This document shows, one piece after another, positions 1-7,336 of a stretch of 47,790 nt of DNA. This DNA is from DASWID01 sp049682815 (GTDB lineage Bacteria; Desulfobacterota_D; UBA1144; Nemesobacterales; CSP1-2). Made by a program: the position numbers and the translations under genes. Under the pieces are notes generated by a model. The model was not told the origin of the DNA. It did not search any database and saw only the letters and a program-made list of their open reading frames with translations. Position 1 is the first letter of the stretch. Each line of letters starts with the position of its first letter. The stretch covers positions 1-47,790 of the forward strand of contig JBAUII010000009.1 in the NCBI GenBank assembly GCA_049682815.1. The letters are read 5' to 3'.

Positions 1-14
1 TAATATACAAAAAG

Positions 15-54
15 TGTTACCTATGTCTCCGAACACCTGTTACCTATGTCCCCG
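15..54. repeat. Two tandem copies of a 17-bp motif, possible insertion-element end
   Basis: The motif TGTTACCTATGTCTCCG lies at 15-31 and recurs at 38-54 with one change (TCCCCG), a period of 23 bp. No gene accompanies it here. Such short spaced direct repeats are often left at the ends of IS481/IS21-type elements; that reading is inference, since no transposase is visible. A looser relative (TGTTACCCAGGTCCCCG) sits at about 37074-37090. The rest of 1-340 shows no further gene. Confidence 0.4.
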
Positions 55-62
55 GTCCATAC

Positions 63-105
63 AAAGGGGAGCCAGAGGGGATTTAGGGAGATTTTAACGT
101 CTTCG
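63..105 (-). repeat. 43-bp dispersed repeat, inverted copy of 37013-37055
   Basis: The reverse complement of 63-105 is identical over 43 of 43 bases to 37013-37055. It contains the words CTAAATCCCCTCTGGCTCCC. The copy at 37 kb continues into a perfect hairpin, while this one lacks the second arm. It is a noncoding dispersed intergenic repeat of unknown role. Confidence 0.8.
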
Positions 106-340
106 ACGCAATTTTTTTGAATGTCCATTTAAGATCTAAGATACTGTCCGCGAATTATGTAACGGCTCCAGTGGTGGAGTCGTTATATTCGCACAAGAAT
201 AAAATTTACTAACCCAAGACCCCCGCCTAGGACCGAGGTAATGGAATTAAGAGGAATGGAAATCTCAAATAAACTCGTCATGTTATTGTGTAGTTTTCGC
301 TTTATCTGTTAAAATTTGTCCTGGATTATTCCACAAACCG

Positions 341-706
341 ATGAGGAATCTTTTATTTTTTGCGATAGTTTTTATCTTGCCAACCATCGCTTCAGCGGGA
401 ATGAGTGAAATCGTTACGGGTGATGGGTTTTATGCTTGTAAGAATGACCGCCTTCTAATCGAGGCCGAGAGATATTTCGACGATGATGACGAGGAAGCAT
501 TGAATAAGATGTACTCGAGTGGTGATTGTTTTACAACCGACCCGGGCACCGAAATATATATAGTTCAGGGTTCCTTCCTGGATTGTACCGAGGGCGATAG
601 AGCCGATTGCGCATACCTCGTTTTTCATCCGATCGAGGTTAGGGTGAAGGGTTCAAGGATGGCCTGGTGGACTTACCGGTCCTTTTTAAAAAGATTGAAC
701 AAGTAG
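341..706 (+). CDS. Small secreted cysteine-containing protein, unknown function
   Basis: I do not recognise this 121-residue protein. It begins with a clear Sec signal peptide: the charged start MRN, a hydrophobic stretch at residues 4-17, and an A-S-A cleavage motif before Gly20. The mature part of about 100 residues is acidic, with a run of Asp/Glu near residues 46-52, and has four cysteines (in YAC, GDC, LDC and ADC contexts) that could form two disulfides in the periplasm. The ATG start fits the signal peptide, although no strong ribosome site is visible upstream. No partner gene is on this strand; the next downstream gene is the kinase at 1.4 kb. It could also be an outer-membrane-associated or exported effector-like protein; nothing in the sequence decides. 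Confidence 0.6.
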   Translation: MRNLLFFAIVFILPTIASAGMSEIVTGDGFYACKNDRLLIEAERYFDDDDEEALNKMYSSGDCFTTDPGTEIYIVQGSFLDCTEGDRADCAYLVFHPIEVRVKGSRMAWWTYRSFLKRLNK

Positions 707-855
707 CAAGTCCTAAAGTATTGTTCGTTTCCTGATTGCGAAAATAAGATTTAATTGAGGCGGAGTAATTCTCTGTTTGTGGGTATTGCAGCGAATTAGA
801 TTCCACGGCAGCGATAAAATTGGTTGAAATAAGAGGGAGTTTATGTTGCTCCCTA

Positions 856-1091
856 TTATTTTTTAAACGTTGCCTCAGCTTTCTTATTCGCCGTCCCCGT
901 AAATTCGGCTTCGGATTTTTCTACCCCAGTTATCTTAAATTGCTTTCCATTTCAGGTGATGGTGTCGGAGTAGGAGCAGGCTCAGTCTCTTGAGCGGTAG
1001 CAATTGTACTTTCATATCGTGAAAGGGCGCTACCTTGATCGCTAAAGACGGATACCAGCGCAATGCCAAGTATCAGCATCCAAATCCTCAT
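856..1091 (-). pseudogene. Small secreted protein gene with a probable one-base deletion
   Basis: On the minus strand a GGAGATG ribosome site precedes an ATG at 1091. The reading frame gives a signal peptide (MRIWMLILGIALVSVFS), a Pro/Thr linker (PAPTPTPSP), then stops at 930 after 53 codons. In the next frame the sequence goes on with a sensible Lys/Glu-rich tail (NGKQFKITGVEKSEAEF, then TGTANKKAEATFKK) and stops at 856-858. Adding one A to the GAAA run near 950 joins both parts into one protein of about 78 residues. I infer a genuine frameshift or a sequence error; programmed frameshifting is possible but has no other support. Function unknown. It lies alone, transcribed away from the kinase operon. 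Confidence 0.55.
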
Positions 1092-1259
1092 ACACTTTTC
1101 ATCTCCTAGGTCCCGAGTTGAAACCCGATGAAAGCCCTGTTAGGGATCTTGAAATCGGTGGCTGCAAACATAATGCCAAATCCACTTTATCAAAAATTGG
1201 GATTGGTTTCTGATGGATATGGATTAGAATATAAATTTATTTCAATAATTGCGTAATGT

Positions 1260-1300
1260 TACACAGTTTTCACTGTGTAGATTTACACAGTTGTGTGTAA
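1260..1300. promoter_or_regulatory. Two dyads, candidate upstream activator sites for the NtrC-type regulator
   Basis: TACACAGT-TTTC-ACTGTGTA at 1260-1279 has perfect 8-bp arms. TTACACA-GTTG-TGTGTAA at 1283-1300 has perfect 7-bp arms. Both share the core TTACACAG, and their centres are about 22 bp apart, two helical turns, so they face the same side of DNA. They lie roughly 60-100 bp upstream of the -24 element, the usual place for enhancer sites of sigma-54 activators. I infer that the activator encoded at 2794 binds here and controls its own operon. Confidence 0.65.
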
Positions 1301-1358
1301 GCGTTTATAATTGATCAGATATATAGGATATATTATTGGATATATCCATTATTGAGAG

Positions 1359-1374
1359 TGGCACAGGAATTGCG
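1359..1374 (+). promoter_or_regulatory. Sigma-54 (-24/-12) promoter
   Basis: TGGCAC-AGGAA-TTGCG matches the RpoN consensus TGGCAC-N5-TTGCW closely. The invariant GG is at 1360-1361 and the GC at 1372-1373, exactly ten bases apart. Transcription would begin near 1385, after the first possible ATG of the kinase (1377), so translation must start further in, probably at 1443. The activator gene two positions downstream carries the sigma-54 contact motif GAFTDA, which makes an autoregulated unit likely. Confidence 0.75.
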
Positions 1375-1442
1375 AGATGAACTTTAAGAATTTTGAAAAG
1401 TCCAAGGTCTATTTAGGTCTTTCCGAGTATATCAGGGGTAGA

Positions 1443-2717
1443 ATGTCTGCTTTGAGGTTAAACAGACAGATAACGATAGGCTTTGCAATGATGTTGCTTC
1501 TGATGTTGCTGATAGGAGGATTTTCAATACTTAGTATATTTAAACTCAGTGAGGCGGCTTCAAATATCGAAGGAAGATACAAAACCCTGTCGAGCCTTTT
1601 CGCATATGATCAAGACAGCTCCCAGGGATATTTTGCAAACCAACTGTTGGTAGACGCAATAAAAATTTCAGATGATCAGCTAAAGTTTGCTTACATCAGT
1701 ATCTTTACGATGGTAGGAATAGCCCTACTATTTGGAGGCCTCCTTACGTTGATAGTTCCCAGAATAATAACAAAGCCCATATTTCATCTGGTGAATGCTG
1801 CCAAGGCTGTCGCTTCGGGGGATTATTCTTACAGGGTGAGACATCTACTGGGAAGTGTCGAGATCTCAACTCTCATTGATGCATTTAACAACATGCTTAT
1901 GAACATTGAACAGAACAAGAATGAACTCGAAAAGAAAAATGAGGAAAATCTAGAGCTACTCCAATCTATCGTTAAATTTAACGAAATTCTAGAGGAGAGG
2001 ATAGAAGAAGCGACTAAGGAAATTCGGGAGAAACAAGAAGAACTGATAAAATCTGAGAAGCTTGCTACAATTGGTGAGCTTGCAACAGGAATAGCACACG
2101 AAGTTAGGAACCCGCTTTCCGGCATTTCAATAGCACTTGAGATGATGAGGGATGATACAACAAACCCTGAACATAAACAGACTTGCACGGATATATTACA
2201 GGAGATAGACAGGTTGGACCGCATAATAAGGGAACTGCTAAAGCTTGGGCGTCCAGGCAAATTGAATCTCATTGAGTGCTCTCCAAATGAGATTGTCGAC
2301 AGGGCGCTCAGCCTGGTTAGTTTCAGGGCGCGAGAGAAGGGGATAGTCATTGAGAAAATGCTAGGCTGCGGTGAACTCTTCTTCGTCGATTATGAACAGA
2401 TAGAGCAGGTAGTACTCAACCTGTTAATAAACGGGATCGAAGCGATAAATGGGTTCCCTGCGACATTGACCGTTGAAACAGCGTCATCCAATGGCTACAT
2501 AAGGATAAGCGTGTCCGACACGGGATCAGGTATTGCCGAGGAAGATATAGAAAAAATTTTTCGCCCATATTACTCAACAAAGGAGATGGGGACAGGACTT
2601 GGACTTTCAATTACTAATAACATAGTTGAGACCCATAAGGGGAAGATCCGAGTTTCAAGTGATAAAGAAAAGGGCTCTACCTTTACTATCTTGATCCCGT
2701 CGGATTTGAAGGTTTAA
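1443..2717 (+). CDS. Membrane sensor histidine kinase (NtrB/ZraS/AtoS-like)
   Basis: Inner-membrane sensor kinase that should phosphorylate the response regulator encoded next. Counting from the upstream ATG at 1377 (446 residues), there is a membrane segment at about 33-56, a short outside loop of about 45 residues, a second membrane segment at 104-127, a HAMP domain (127-180), a coiled coil, a dimerisation domain with the phosphorylated His in GIAHEVRNPLSG (His241), and an ATPase domain with N-box NLLINGIEAI, G1 DTGSGI and GTGLGLSI. I prefer the start at 1443 (Met23, preceded by AGGGG), because the sigma-54 promoter places the transcript start after 1377. The small outside loop suggests sensing in or near the membrane. 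Ligand unknown; the cstA neighbour points to a carbon source such as pyruvate or peptides. Confidence 0.9.
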   Translation: MSALRLNRQITIGFAMMLLLMLLIGGFSILSIFKLSEAASNIEGRYKTLSSLFAYDQDSSQGYFANQLLVDAIKISDDQLKFAYISIFTMVGIALLFGGLLTLIVPRIITKPIFHLVNAAKAVASGDYSYRVRHLLGSVEISTLIDAFNNMLMNIEQNKNELEKKNEENLELLQSIVKFNEILEERIEEATKEIREKQEELIKSEKLATIGELATGIAHEVRNPLSGISIALEMMRDDTTNPEHKQTCTDILQEIDRLDRIIRELLKLGRPGKLNLIECSPNEIVDRALSLVSFRAREKGIVIEKMLGCGELFFVDYEQIEQVVLNLLINGIEAINGFPATLTVETASSNGYIRISVSDTGSGIAEEDIEKIFRPYYSTKEMGTGLGLSITNNIVETHKGKIRVSSDKEKGSTFTILIPSDLKV

Positions 2718-2793
2718 ACCTTAATTGATTTAGATACTCGTAACTCTGATTTAAAGATAAATTATGTCAATTTAAGCGCCCTGGGAGGAAACT

Positions 2794-4173
2794 TTGACTG
2801 ATCTTGTTTTAATAATCGATGATGAAAGGCTATTGTGCAAACAGCTGCAAAAGGCCCTGTCTCAAGAAGGGCACGAAGTTGTTACTGCGTATACTGGAAA
2901 AGATGGGATCGAGATTGCCAAAAGAGATAATCCGGATGTGGTTTTGCTAGACCTAAGACTTCCCGATGTGGATGGTCTTGAAGTTCTTGGCAACCTTACC
3001 GGTCTTGAGCCAGTACCTAACACTATAATGATGACAGCGCATGGCAATATTGAAGTGGCAGTGGCGGCCATTAAGAATGGCGCCTATGATTTTATAGAAA
3101 AACCCTTTTCAGTCGATAAGCTAAGAATAATGGTTCGCAATGCTCTGAGTGCCCACGTCTTGAAGACAAATCTGAGTGCTGTAACGATGAGGGAGCAGTT
3201 GAAGTATGAGTTGAGCTCCTTTGTAGGTCGAAGCGAAGCGATTAAAGAGATTACCCAGTTGCTATTAAAATTAGCCAATACCGATCCTCGAATGATTCTT
3301 ATTACAGGAGAAAGTGGAACGGGAAAGGGTCTGGCCGCGAGGGTACTACATTTTAATGGGGTGAGGGCCCAAAAACCTATATTGGAATTAAATTGTGCAG
3401 CCATACCAGAAACGCTTCTCGAAACAGAACTTTTCGGACATGAAGCAGGAGCGTTTACAGATGCGAAGAAAATGAAAAAGGGCATTTTTGAGATTGCAGA
3501 TGGAGGAACTATTTTCCTCGATGAAATTGCGGATATGAGCTTGTCGACCCAGGCGAAGCTTGTGAAGGTCATTGAAGAAAGAACATTCAGGAGAATTGGA
3601 GGTACGAGGGATATTAGTGTAGACGTGAGGATAATTGCTGCTACTAACCGTTCTCTTAAGGAACTTGTGAGCAAAAAGCTTTTCAGGGAAGATTTGTATC
3701 ATCGTCTGAATGTTATAAGTTTTGAGATGCCACCACTGAGGTCGAGGAGAGACGATATCGCGATGCTCACGGACTATTTTGTAGAATATTTCAATAATGA
3801 ACTTCATAAAAATATTAAGGTTGTGCCCGAAGGGGTGAGGGAAGATTTCATGGACTACGCATGGCCTGGTAATGTTAGGGAGCTTAGAAGTACGATAGAG
3901 AGAGCGGTTCTTCTCAGTGATGGTGTTATTCTGAATCCGACTTATATCAAGCTTGAGGGGCAATTACAGAATGACGTGAGGGTCAATGAGAGTGAAGAAA
4001 AGATAGTTTTGGAGATGTCTTTAAATAATATGTCACTCTCAAAAATTGAGGAGAAGGTAATAAGGGAAGCATTGTCGATGAATGATTGGAATCAAACGAG
4101 GACCGCCGAAAAGCTAGGAGTCACCAGAGAAGTCCTCAGATATAGAATGAAAAAAATGGGACTTCTCGTTTAA
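2794..4173 (+). CDS. Sigma-54-dependent response regulator, NtrC family
   Basis: Cytoplasmic transcription activator of 459 residues. An N-terminal receiver domain has the phosphoacceptor Asp53 in LLDLRLPDVDG and the conserved Lys103. The central AAA+ domain has Walker A GESGTGKG (172-179), the sigma-54 contact loop GAFTDA (219-224) and Walker B TIFLDE (239-244). The C-terminal Fis-type helix-turn-helix contains NQTRTAEKLGVTREVLRYRM. The start is TTG, chosen because GGGAGGAAAC sits just upstream and the receiver domain begins at once. The gene follows the kinase after 76 bp and precedes cstA by 30 bp, so the three are likely one operon. I infer that it activates the -24/-12 promoter at 1359 from the dyads at 1260-1300. 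Confidence 0.93.
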   Translation: MTDLVLIIDDERLLCKQLQKALSQEGHEVVTAYTGKDGIEIAKRDNPDVVLLDLRLPDVDGLEVLGNLTGLEPVPNTIMMTAHGNIEVAVAAIKNGAYDFIEKPFSVDKLRIMVRNALSAHVLKTNLSAVTMREQLKYELSSFVGRSEAIKEITQLLLKLANTDPRMILITGESGTGKGLAARVLHFNGVRAQKPILELNCAAIPETLLETELFGHEAGAFTDAKKMKKGIFEIADGGTIFLDEIADMSLSTQAKLVKVIEERTFRRIGGTRDISVDVRIIAATNRSLKELVSKKLFREDLYHRLNVISFEMPPLRSRRDDIAMLTDYFVEYFNNELHKNIKVVPEGVREDFMDYAWPGNVRELRSTIERAVLLSDGVILNPTYIKLEGQLQNDVRVNESEEKIVLEMSLNNMSLSKIEEKVIREALSMNDWNQTRTAEKLGVTREVLRYRMKKMGLLV

Positions 4174-4203
4174 ATAAACATATAATAAAACTGGAGAACG
4201 GAA

Positions 4204-5892
4204 ATGAACTCGGCAGTAATTGCTGTAGTCGTACTGATACTTTATTTTTTTGGATATCGCTTCTATTCGGGATATATCTCAAGGAGGGTTTTTCAGGTCT
4301 CAGATGATGAATTAACCCCGTCTCATGAGCTCAAGGACGACTTGGACTTTGTGCCGACAAATAAACACGTGCTCTTTGGTCACCACTTTGCCTCTATTGC
4401 TGGTGCGGCACCAATTATCGGGCCTGCTATAGCTGTTTTTTGGGGTTGGCTCCCCGCAATAATTTGGATAGTGGTGGGTACCATTTTTATGGGGGCCGTA
4501 CATGATTTCAGTGCCCTGGTAATCTCGGCAAGACAAAAAGGGAGATCAATCGTCGACATTACCGGAGTACTGTTGAATTCTCGCTCCAGGACATTATTTC
4601 TCTTGATTGTCTATTTCCTGATCTTCTTTGTATTAGCTGTATTCGCCTATGCAATCGCAGCCCTTTTCGTTAAGTTTCCTAGCAGTGTGTTGCCAATAAA
4701 CTTTCAGATTTTCATCGCCGTTGCTATTGGTTTTTTGTTCTATAAAAAGGGTGTACCAATTCTGTGGCCATCCATTATATCGCTTGTATTACTATATCTG
4801 ATGATATGGGCCGGGACCAAAGTACCTGTTCACGTCCCCGCGGTCATGGGTAGTGAAATCGTTACTTGGATTATCTTCTTGTTGATTTATTCCTTTGTTG
4901 CCTCTGTGCTTCCCGTCTGGTTATTGTTACAGCCTCGTGACTACATAAATAGCCACATGCTGTTTTTTGGTCTTGGTATTCTTATCGTAGGCTTGCTTTT
5001 CGCCCATCCAACAATGCAGGCGCCGGCACTCAATCTTAACAACGTCGATGCCTTACCAATCTTCCCCTTCATTTTCATAACAATCGCATGTGGGGCGATC
5101 AGCGGTTTCCACGGACTTGTATCGAGCGGAACTACGTCGAAGCAAATGGACAAGATGTCGCACGCAAGATTTATAGGCTATGGAGGCATGCTAGGGGAGG
5201 GGATTCTTGCAATGATCGCTACCCTGGCGGTTGCTGCGGGTATTAAACACAGCGAGTGGTTAAAGCACTACGATTCCTGGCAAGCTGCAAGCAGCAGCGG
5301 TCTTAATAACTTTGTGATCGGAGCTTCTAGTTTCTTACAGGCCTTGAAGATTCCTGACCTGATAGGAAGTACGTTGATAAGCGTCCTAGTCATTAGCTTT
5401 GCTGCCACCTCGCTCGATACTGCCGCCAGGATTCAGAGGTTGATAATAAGCGAGCTAGGATCTGCTTATAGAATAAGAATCTTAGAGAGCAGATATGTGG
5501 GCGCGGCTATCGCGGTAGTGCCCAGCCTTTTGCTGGCAATACTCGTAGAAGCTCCTGGTCAAGGACCAGGTTCTGGCGGATTTCTTCTCTGGCCTCTCTT
5601 TGGAGCTACCAACCAGCTTGTCGGGGGTTTGACCCTTCTTGCTGTAACAATCTTCCTTTGGAAAACGAGAAGGCCCGTTATTTTTACATTGATTCCCATG
5701 GTGTTCCTAATTCTCATGACGACTGGATCTATGATTCTGAACTTTAGGGAATTTGCTAATAATCCATTGTTATTGGTTCTATCGGCGATAATACTGGCAC
5801 TGGCCGTCTGGCTCGTACTGGAAGCTGCGTTCGTTTACAGCAGGCAAAGAAACTCACAGGGTATAGTTACGAAAGTGCCTGAAATGGATTAA
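4204..5892 (+). CDS. cstA: CstA-family carbon starvation transporter (pyruvate/peptide uptake)
   Basis: Polytopic inner-membrane protein of 562 residues with many hydrophobic helices along its whole length. Family signatures include FGHHFASIAGAAPIIGPAIA near residue 59, GAVHDFSALVISARQKG near residue 98, and SGFHGLVSSGTTSKQ around residue 300. E. coli CstA is about 700 residues; this shorter form is common outside enterics. CstA and its relative BtsT take up pyruvate or peptides during carbon shortage. GGAGAACGGAA precedes the ATG. It is last in the operon with the kinase and the NtrC-type regulator, which suggests that the sensor pair induces it, by analogy with other two-component systems controlling pyruvate transporters. 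The exact substrate cannot be read from the sequence. Confidence 0.88.
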   Translation: MNSAVIAVVVLILYFFGYRFYSGYISRRVFQVSDDELTPSHELKDDLDFVPTNKHVLFGHHFASIAGAAPIIGPAIAVFWGWLPAIIWIVVGTIFMGAVHDFSALVISARQKGRSIVDITGVLLNSRSRTLFLLIVYFLIFFVLAVFAYAIAALFVKFPSSVLPINFQIFIAVAIGFLFYKKGVPILWPSIISLVLLYLMIWAGTKVPVHVPAVMGSEIVTWIIFLLIYSFVASVLPVWLLLQPRDYINSHMLFFGLGILIVGLLFAHPTMQAPALNLNNVDALPIFPFIFITIACGAISGFHGLVSSGTTSKQMDKMSHARFIGYGGMLGEGILAMIATLAVAAGIKHSEWLKHYDSWQAASSSGLNNFVIGASSFLQALKIPDLIGSTLISVLVISFAATSLDTAARIQRLIISELGSAYRIRILESRYVGAAIAVVPSLLLAILVEAPGQGPGSGGFLLWPLFGATNQLVGGLTLLAVTIFLWKTRRPVIFTLIPMVFLILMTTGSMILNFREFANNPLLLVLSAIILALAVWLVLEAAFVYSRQRNSQGIVTKVPEMD

Positions 5893-5904
5893 AAAGTATT
5901 ATTC

Positions 5905-6351
5905 TTACTCAAATATTGTTTTATTTGAGACAAGGAGTTTTGCTTCGGCAGTAGCGGCTATAATGCCCTGTTGATTTTTTGCCTCCCCTGATAGATCGAC
6001 AAGACCCCCATCGATCTTCGGTTTCTCCTCGAGGATTCTGACCACCCATTCCATGTGAATAGTATCGTTAATATAGATGGGTGCAGTGAACTTTATAGAG
6101 GCTTCGACTGTCGATATATCAGTATCGTGAAATACGTTGCTATAAACTCCGACCATCAAGCTGAATGTGAGTGCCCCATGTAGGACCCGCTTTCCGAATC
6201 TTGATTTTTTCATGTTTGGTTCGTTTGTGTGAAGCGCATTAAAGTCTCGAAACAGGCCGGCCGCTTTGACGATATGGGCCTCCGTTATGGTAATGCTCTC
6301 TGAGAATTTATCCCCGATTTTCAACTCACTAAACGCTCTTCCTATTCTCAT
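5905..6351 (-). CDS. MaoC-like hot-dog dehydratase
   Basis: A 148-residue protein of the MaoC / (R)-specific enoyl-CoA hydratase family, acting on CoA or ACP thioesters in the cytoplasm. The hydratase motif is seen as FRDFNALHTNEPN (catalytic Asp and His), followed by RFGKRVLHGALT, matching the usual D-x-N-x-x-H ... F-x-x-x-I-x-H-G pattern. It converges with cstA, with only 12 bp between the two stop codons; an AT-rich inverted repeat (CTCAAAT/ATTTGAG, 5908-5929) lies at its 3' end. It reads in the same direction as recR upstream but the 51-bp gap leaves the operon link open. Substrate unknown; fatty-acid or hydroxyalkanoate metabolism is the usual setting. Confidence 0.82.
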   Translation of the reverse strand: MRIGRAFSELKIGDKFSESITITEAHIVKAAGLFRDFNALHTNEPNMKKSRFGKRVLHGALTFSLMVGVYSNVFHDTDISTVEASIKFTAPIYINDTIHMEWVVRILEEKPKIDGGLVDLSGEAKNQQGIIAATAEAKLLVSNKTIFE

Positions 6352-6402
6352 GGTGTCTGGCTCCTCGTGGCATCGATTTAGCTCTCAGTAAATATTGTAA
6401 AC

Positions 6403-7011
6403 CTAGATTTTCTTTCTATCCTTCAGGGCCTTTCCCAAAGTGATCTCGTCAACGTATCCTATATCGCCGCCAACAGGGATTCCATAAGCAATTCTAGTTA
6501 TCTCAATTCCAAGCGGCTTTATTATTTTCGCAAGGTATAAAGCTGTGGCTTCGCCTTCCACACTCGGGTTTGTCGCTATTATTACTTCAGTAATTGGTTC
6601 CGTCTTCAGTCTATTAATCAGCTCTTTGATCTTTAAATCCTCGGGGCCGACGCCCTCTATCGGAGATATCACACCATTTAACACGTGGTACTTACCCCTG
6701 TGCTCCCTGCTTCTTTCGATCGCGAGAAGGTCAAAAGGTTCTTCGACAACGCAGATCACAGATTTATCTCTTTTTTGATCCGTGCAAATTGAGCAATGAT
6801 CTCCAGCCATAAAACTGAAGCAAACCGGGCAGATCGAAACCTTCGTTTTAGCATCTACGATGGCTTTTGCTATGTTTTCGGCAAATTCCTTGGGAGATCT
6901 CAGTATATGAAAGGCTAATCTCGTAGCATTCTTTTCACCGATTCCCGGAAGTTTCGATAGGGATTCGATGAGCCTGGAGATCGGATCTGGCAAACCGTAG
7001 TGCATTTTCAA
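6403..7011 (-). CDS. recR: Recombination mediator protein RecR
   Basis: Cytoplasmic RecFOR-pathway protein that helps load RecA on gapped DNA. It is 202 residues, the normal length. N-terminal helix-hairpin-helix region (LSKLPGIGEKNATRLAFHIL), a four-cysteine zinc finger (CPVCFSFMAGDHCSIC), and a Toprim domain beginning VICVVEEPFDLLAIE. The stop-side part ends with VGGDIGYVDEITLGKAL, typical of the family. It overlaps ybaB by 4 bp, and ybaB follows dnaX by 5 bp: the classic dnaX-ybaB-recR operon. Confidence 0.97.
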   Translation of the reverse strand: MKMHYGLPDPISRLIESLSKLPGIGEKNATRLAFHILRSPKEFAENIAKAIVDAKTKVSICPVCFSFMAGDHCSICTDQKRDKSVICVVEEPFDLLAIERSREHRGKYHVLNGVISPIEGVGPEDLKIKELINRLKTEPITEVIIATNPSVEGEATALYLAKIIKPLGIEITRIAYGIPVGGDIGYVDEITLGKALKDRKKI

Positions 7012-7331
7012 ATAAGACCGGGTGGCAGACCAAAACCGGTTGCCGCCTTCGCTAGTTCCTCTTTCATGATCTCCCTTCCTCTATTTAGAACCTCATTTAC
7101 AGCCGCCGTTATTAAGTCTTGGAGCATCTCGATATCACCCTCCTGTATGATCGCTGGCTCGATCTTTATTGAGAGTAATTCGCCGTTGGCTTTGGCGACA
7201 GCAGTTACCATTCCTCCACCTGCGGATGCCTCAACAACCTTTTCTCCAGCTTCAGCCTGTAGTTTTTCCATCTGCTCTTTTACCTTCTCGGCTTGCTTTA
7301 GCATATTTTTAATATTTCCACCGAATTTCAT
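7008..7331 (-). CDS. ybaB: YbaB/EbfC-family nucleoid-associated protein
   Basis: Small DNA-binding protein of 107 residues. The N-terminal half is a helical KMLKQAEKVKEQMEKLQAEA segment, followed by the conserved VVEASAGGGMVTAVAKANGE and a LLSIKIEP strand, as in YbaB/EbfC dimers. It sits between dnaX and recR with 5 bp and a 4-bp overlap respectively, the usual arrangement, so it is co-transcribed and probably translationally coupled with recR. Its family binds DNA as a dimer and influences nucleoid organisation and recovery from DNA damage; the exact role here is unknown. Confidence 0.95.
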   Translation of the reverse strand: MKFGGNIKNMLKQAEKVKEQMEKLQAEAGEKVVEASAGGGMVTAVAKANGELLSIKIEPAIIQEGDIEMLQDLITAAVNEVLNRGREIMKEELAKAATGFGLPPGLI

Positions 7332-7336
7332 ATGAC

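Noticed and set aside
5908..5929. Hairpin between cstA and the MaoC-like gene as a terminator
   Set aside because: Stem is short and AT-rich with an 8-base loop and lies in the coding end of the minus-strand gene; too weak for a separate call.
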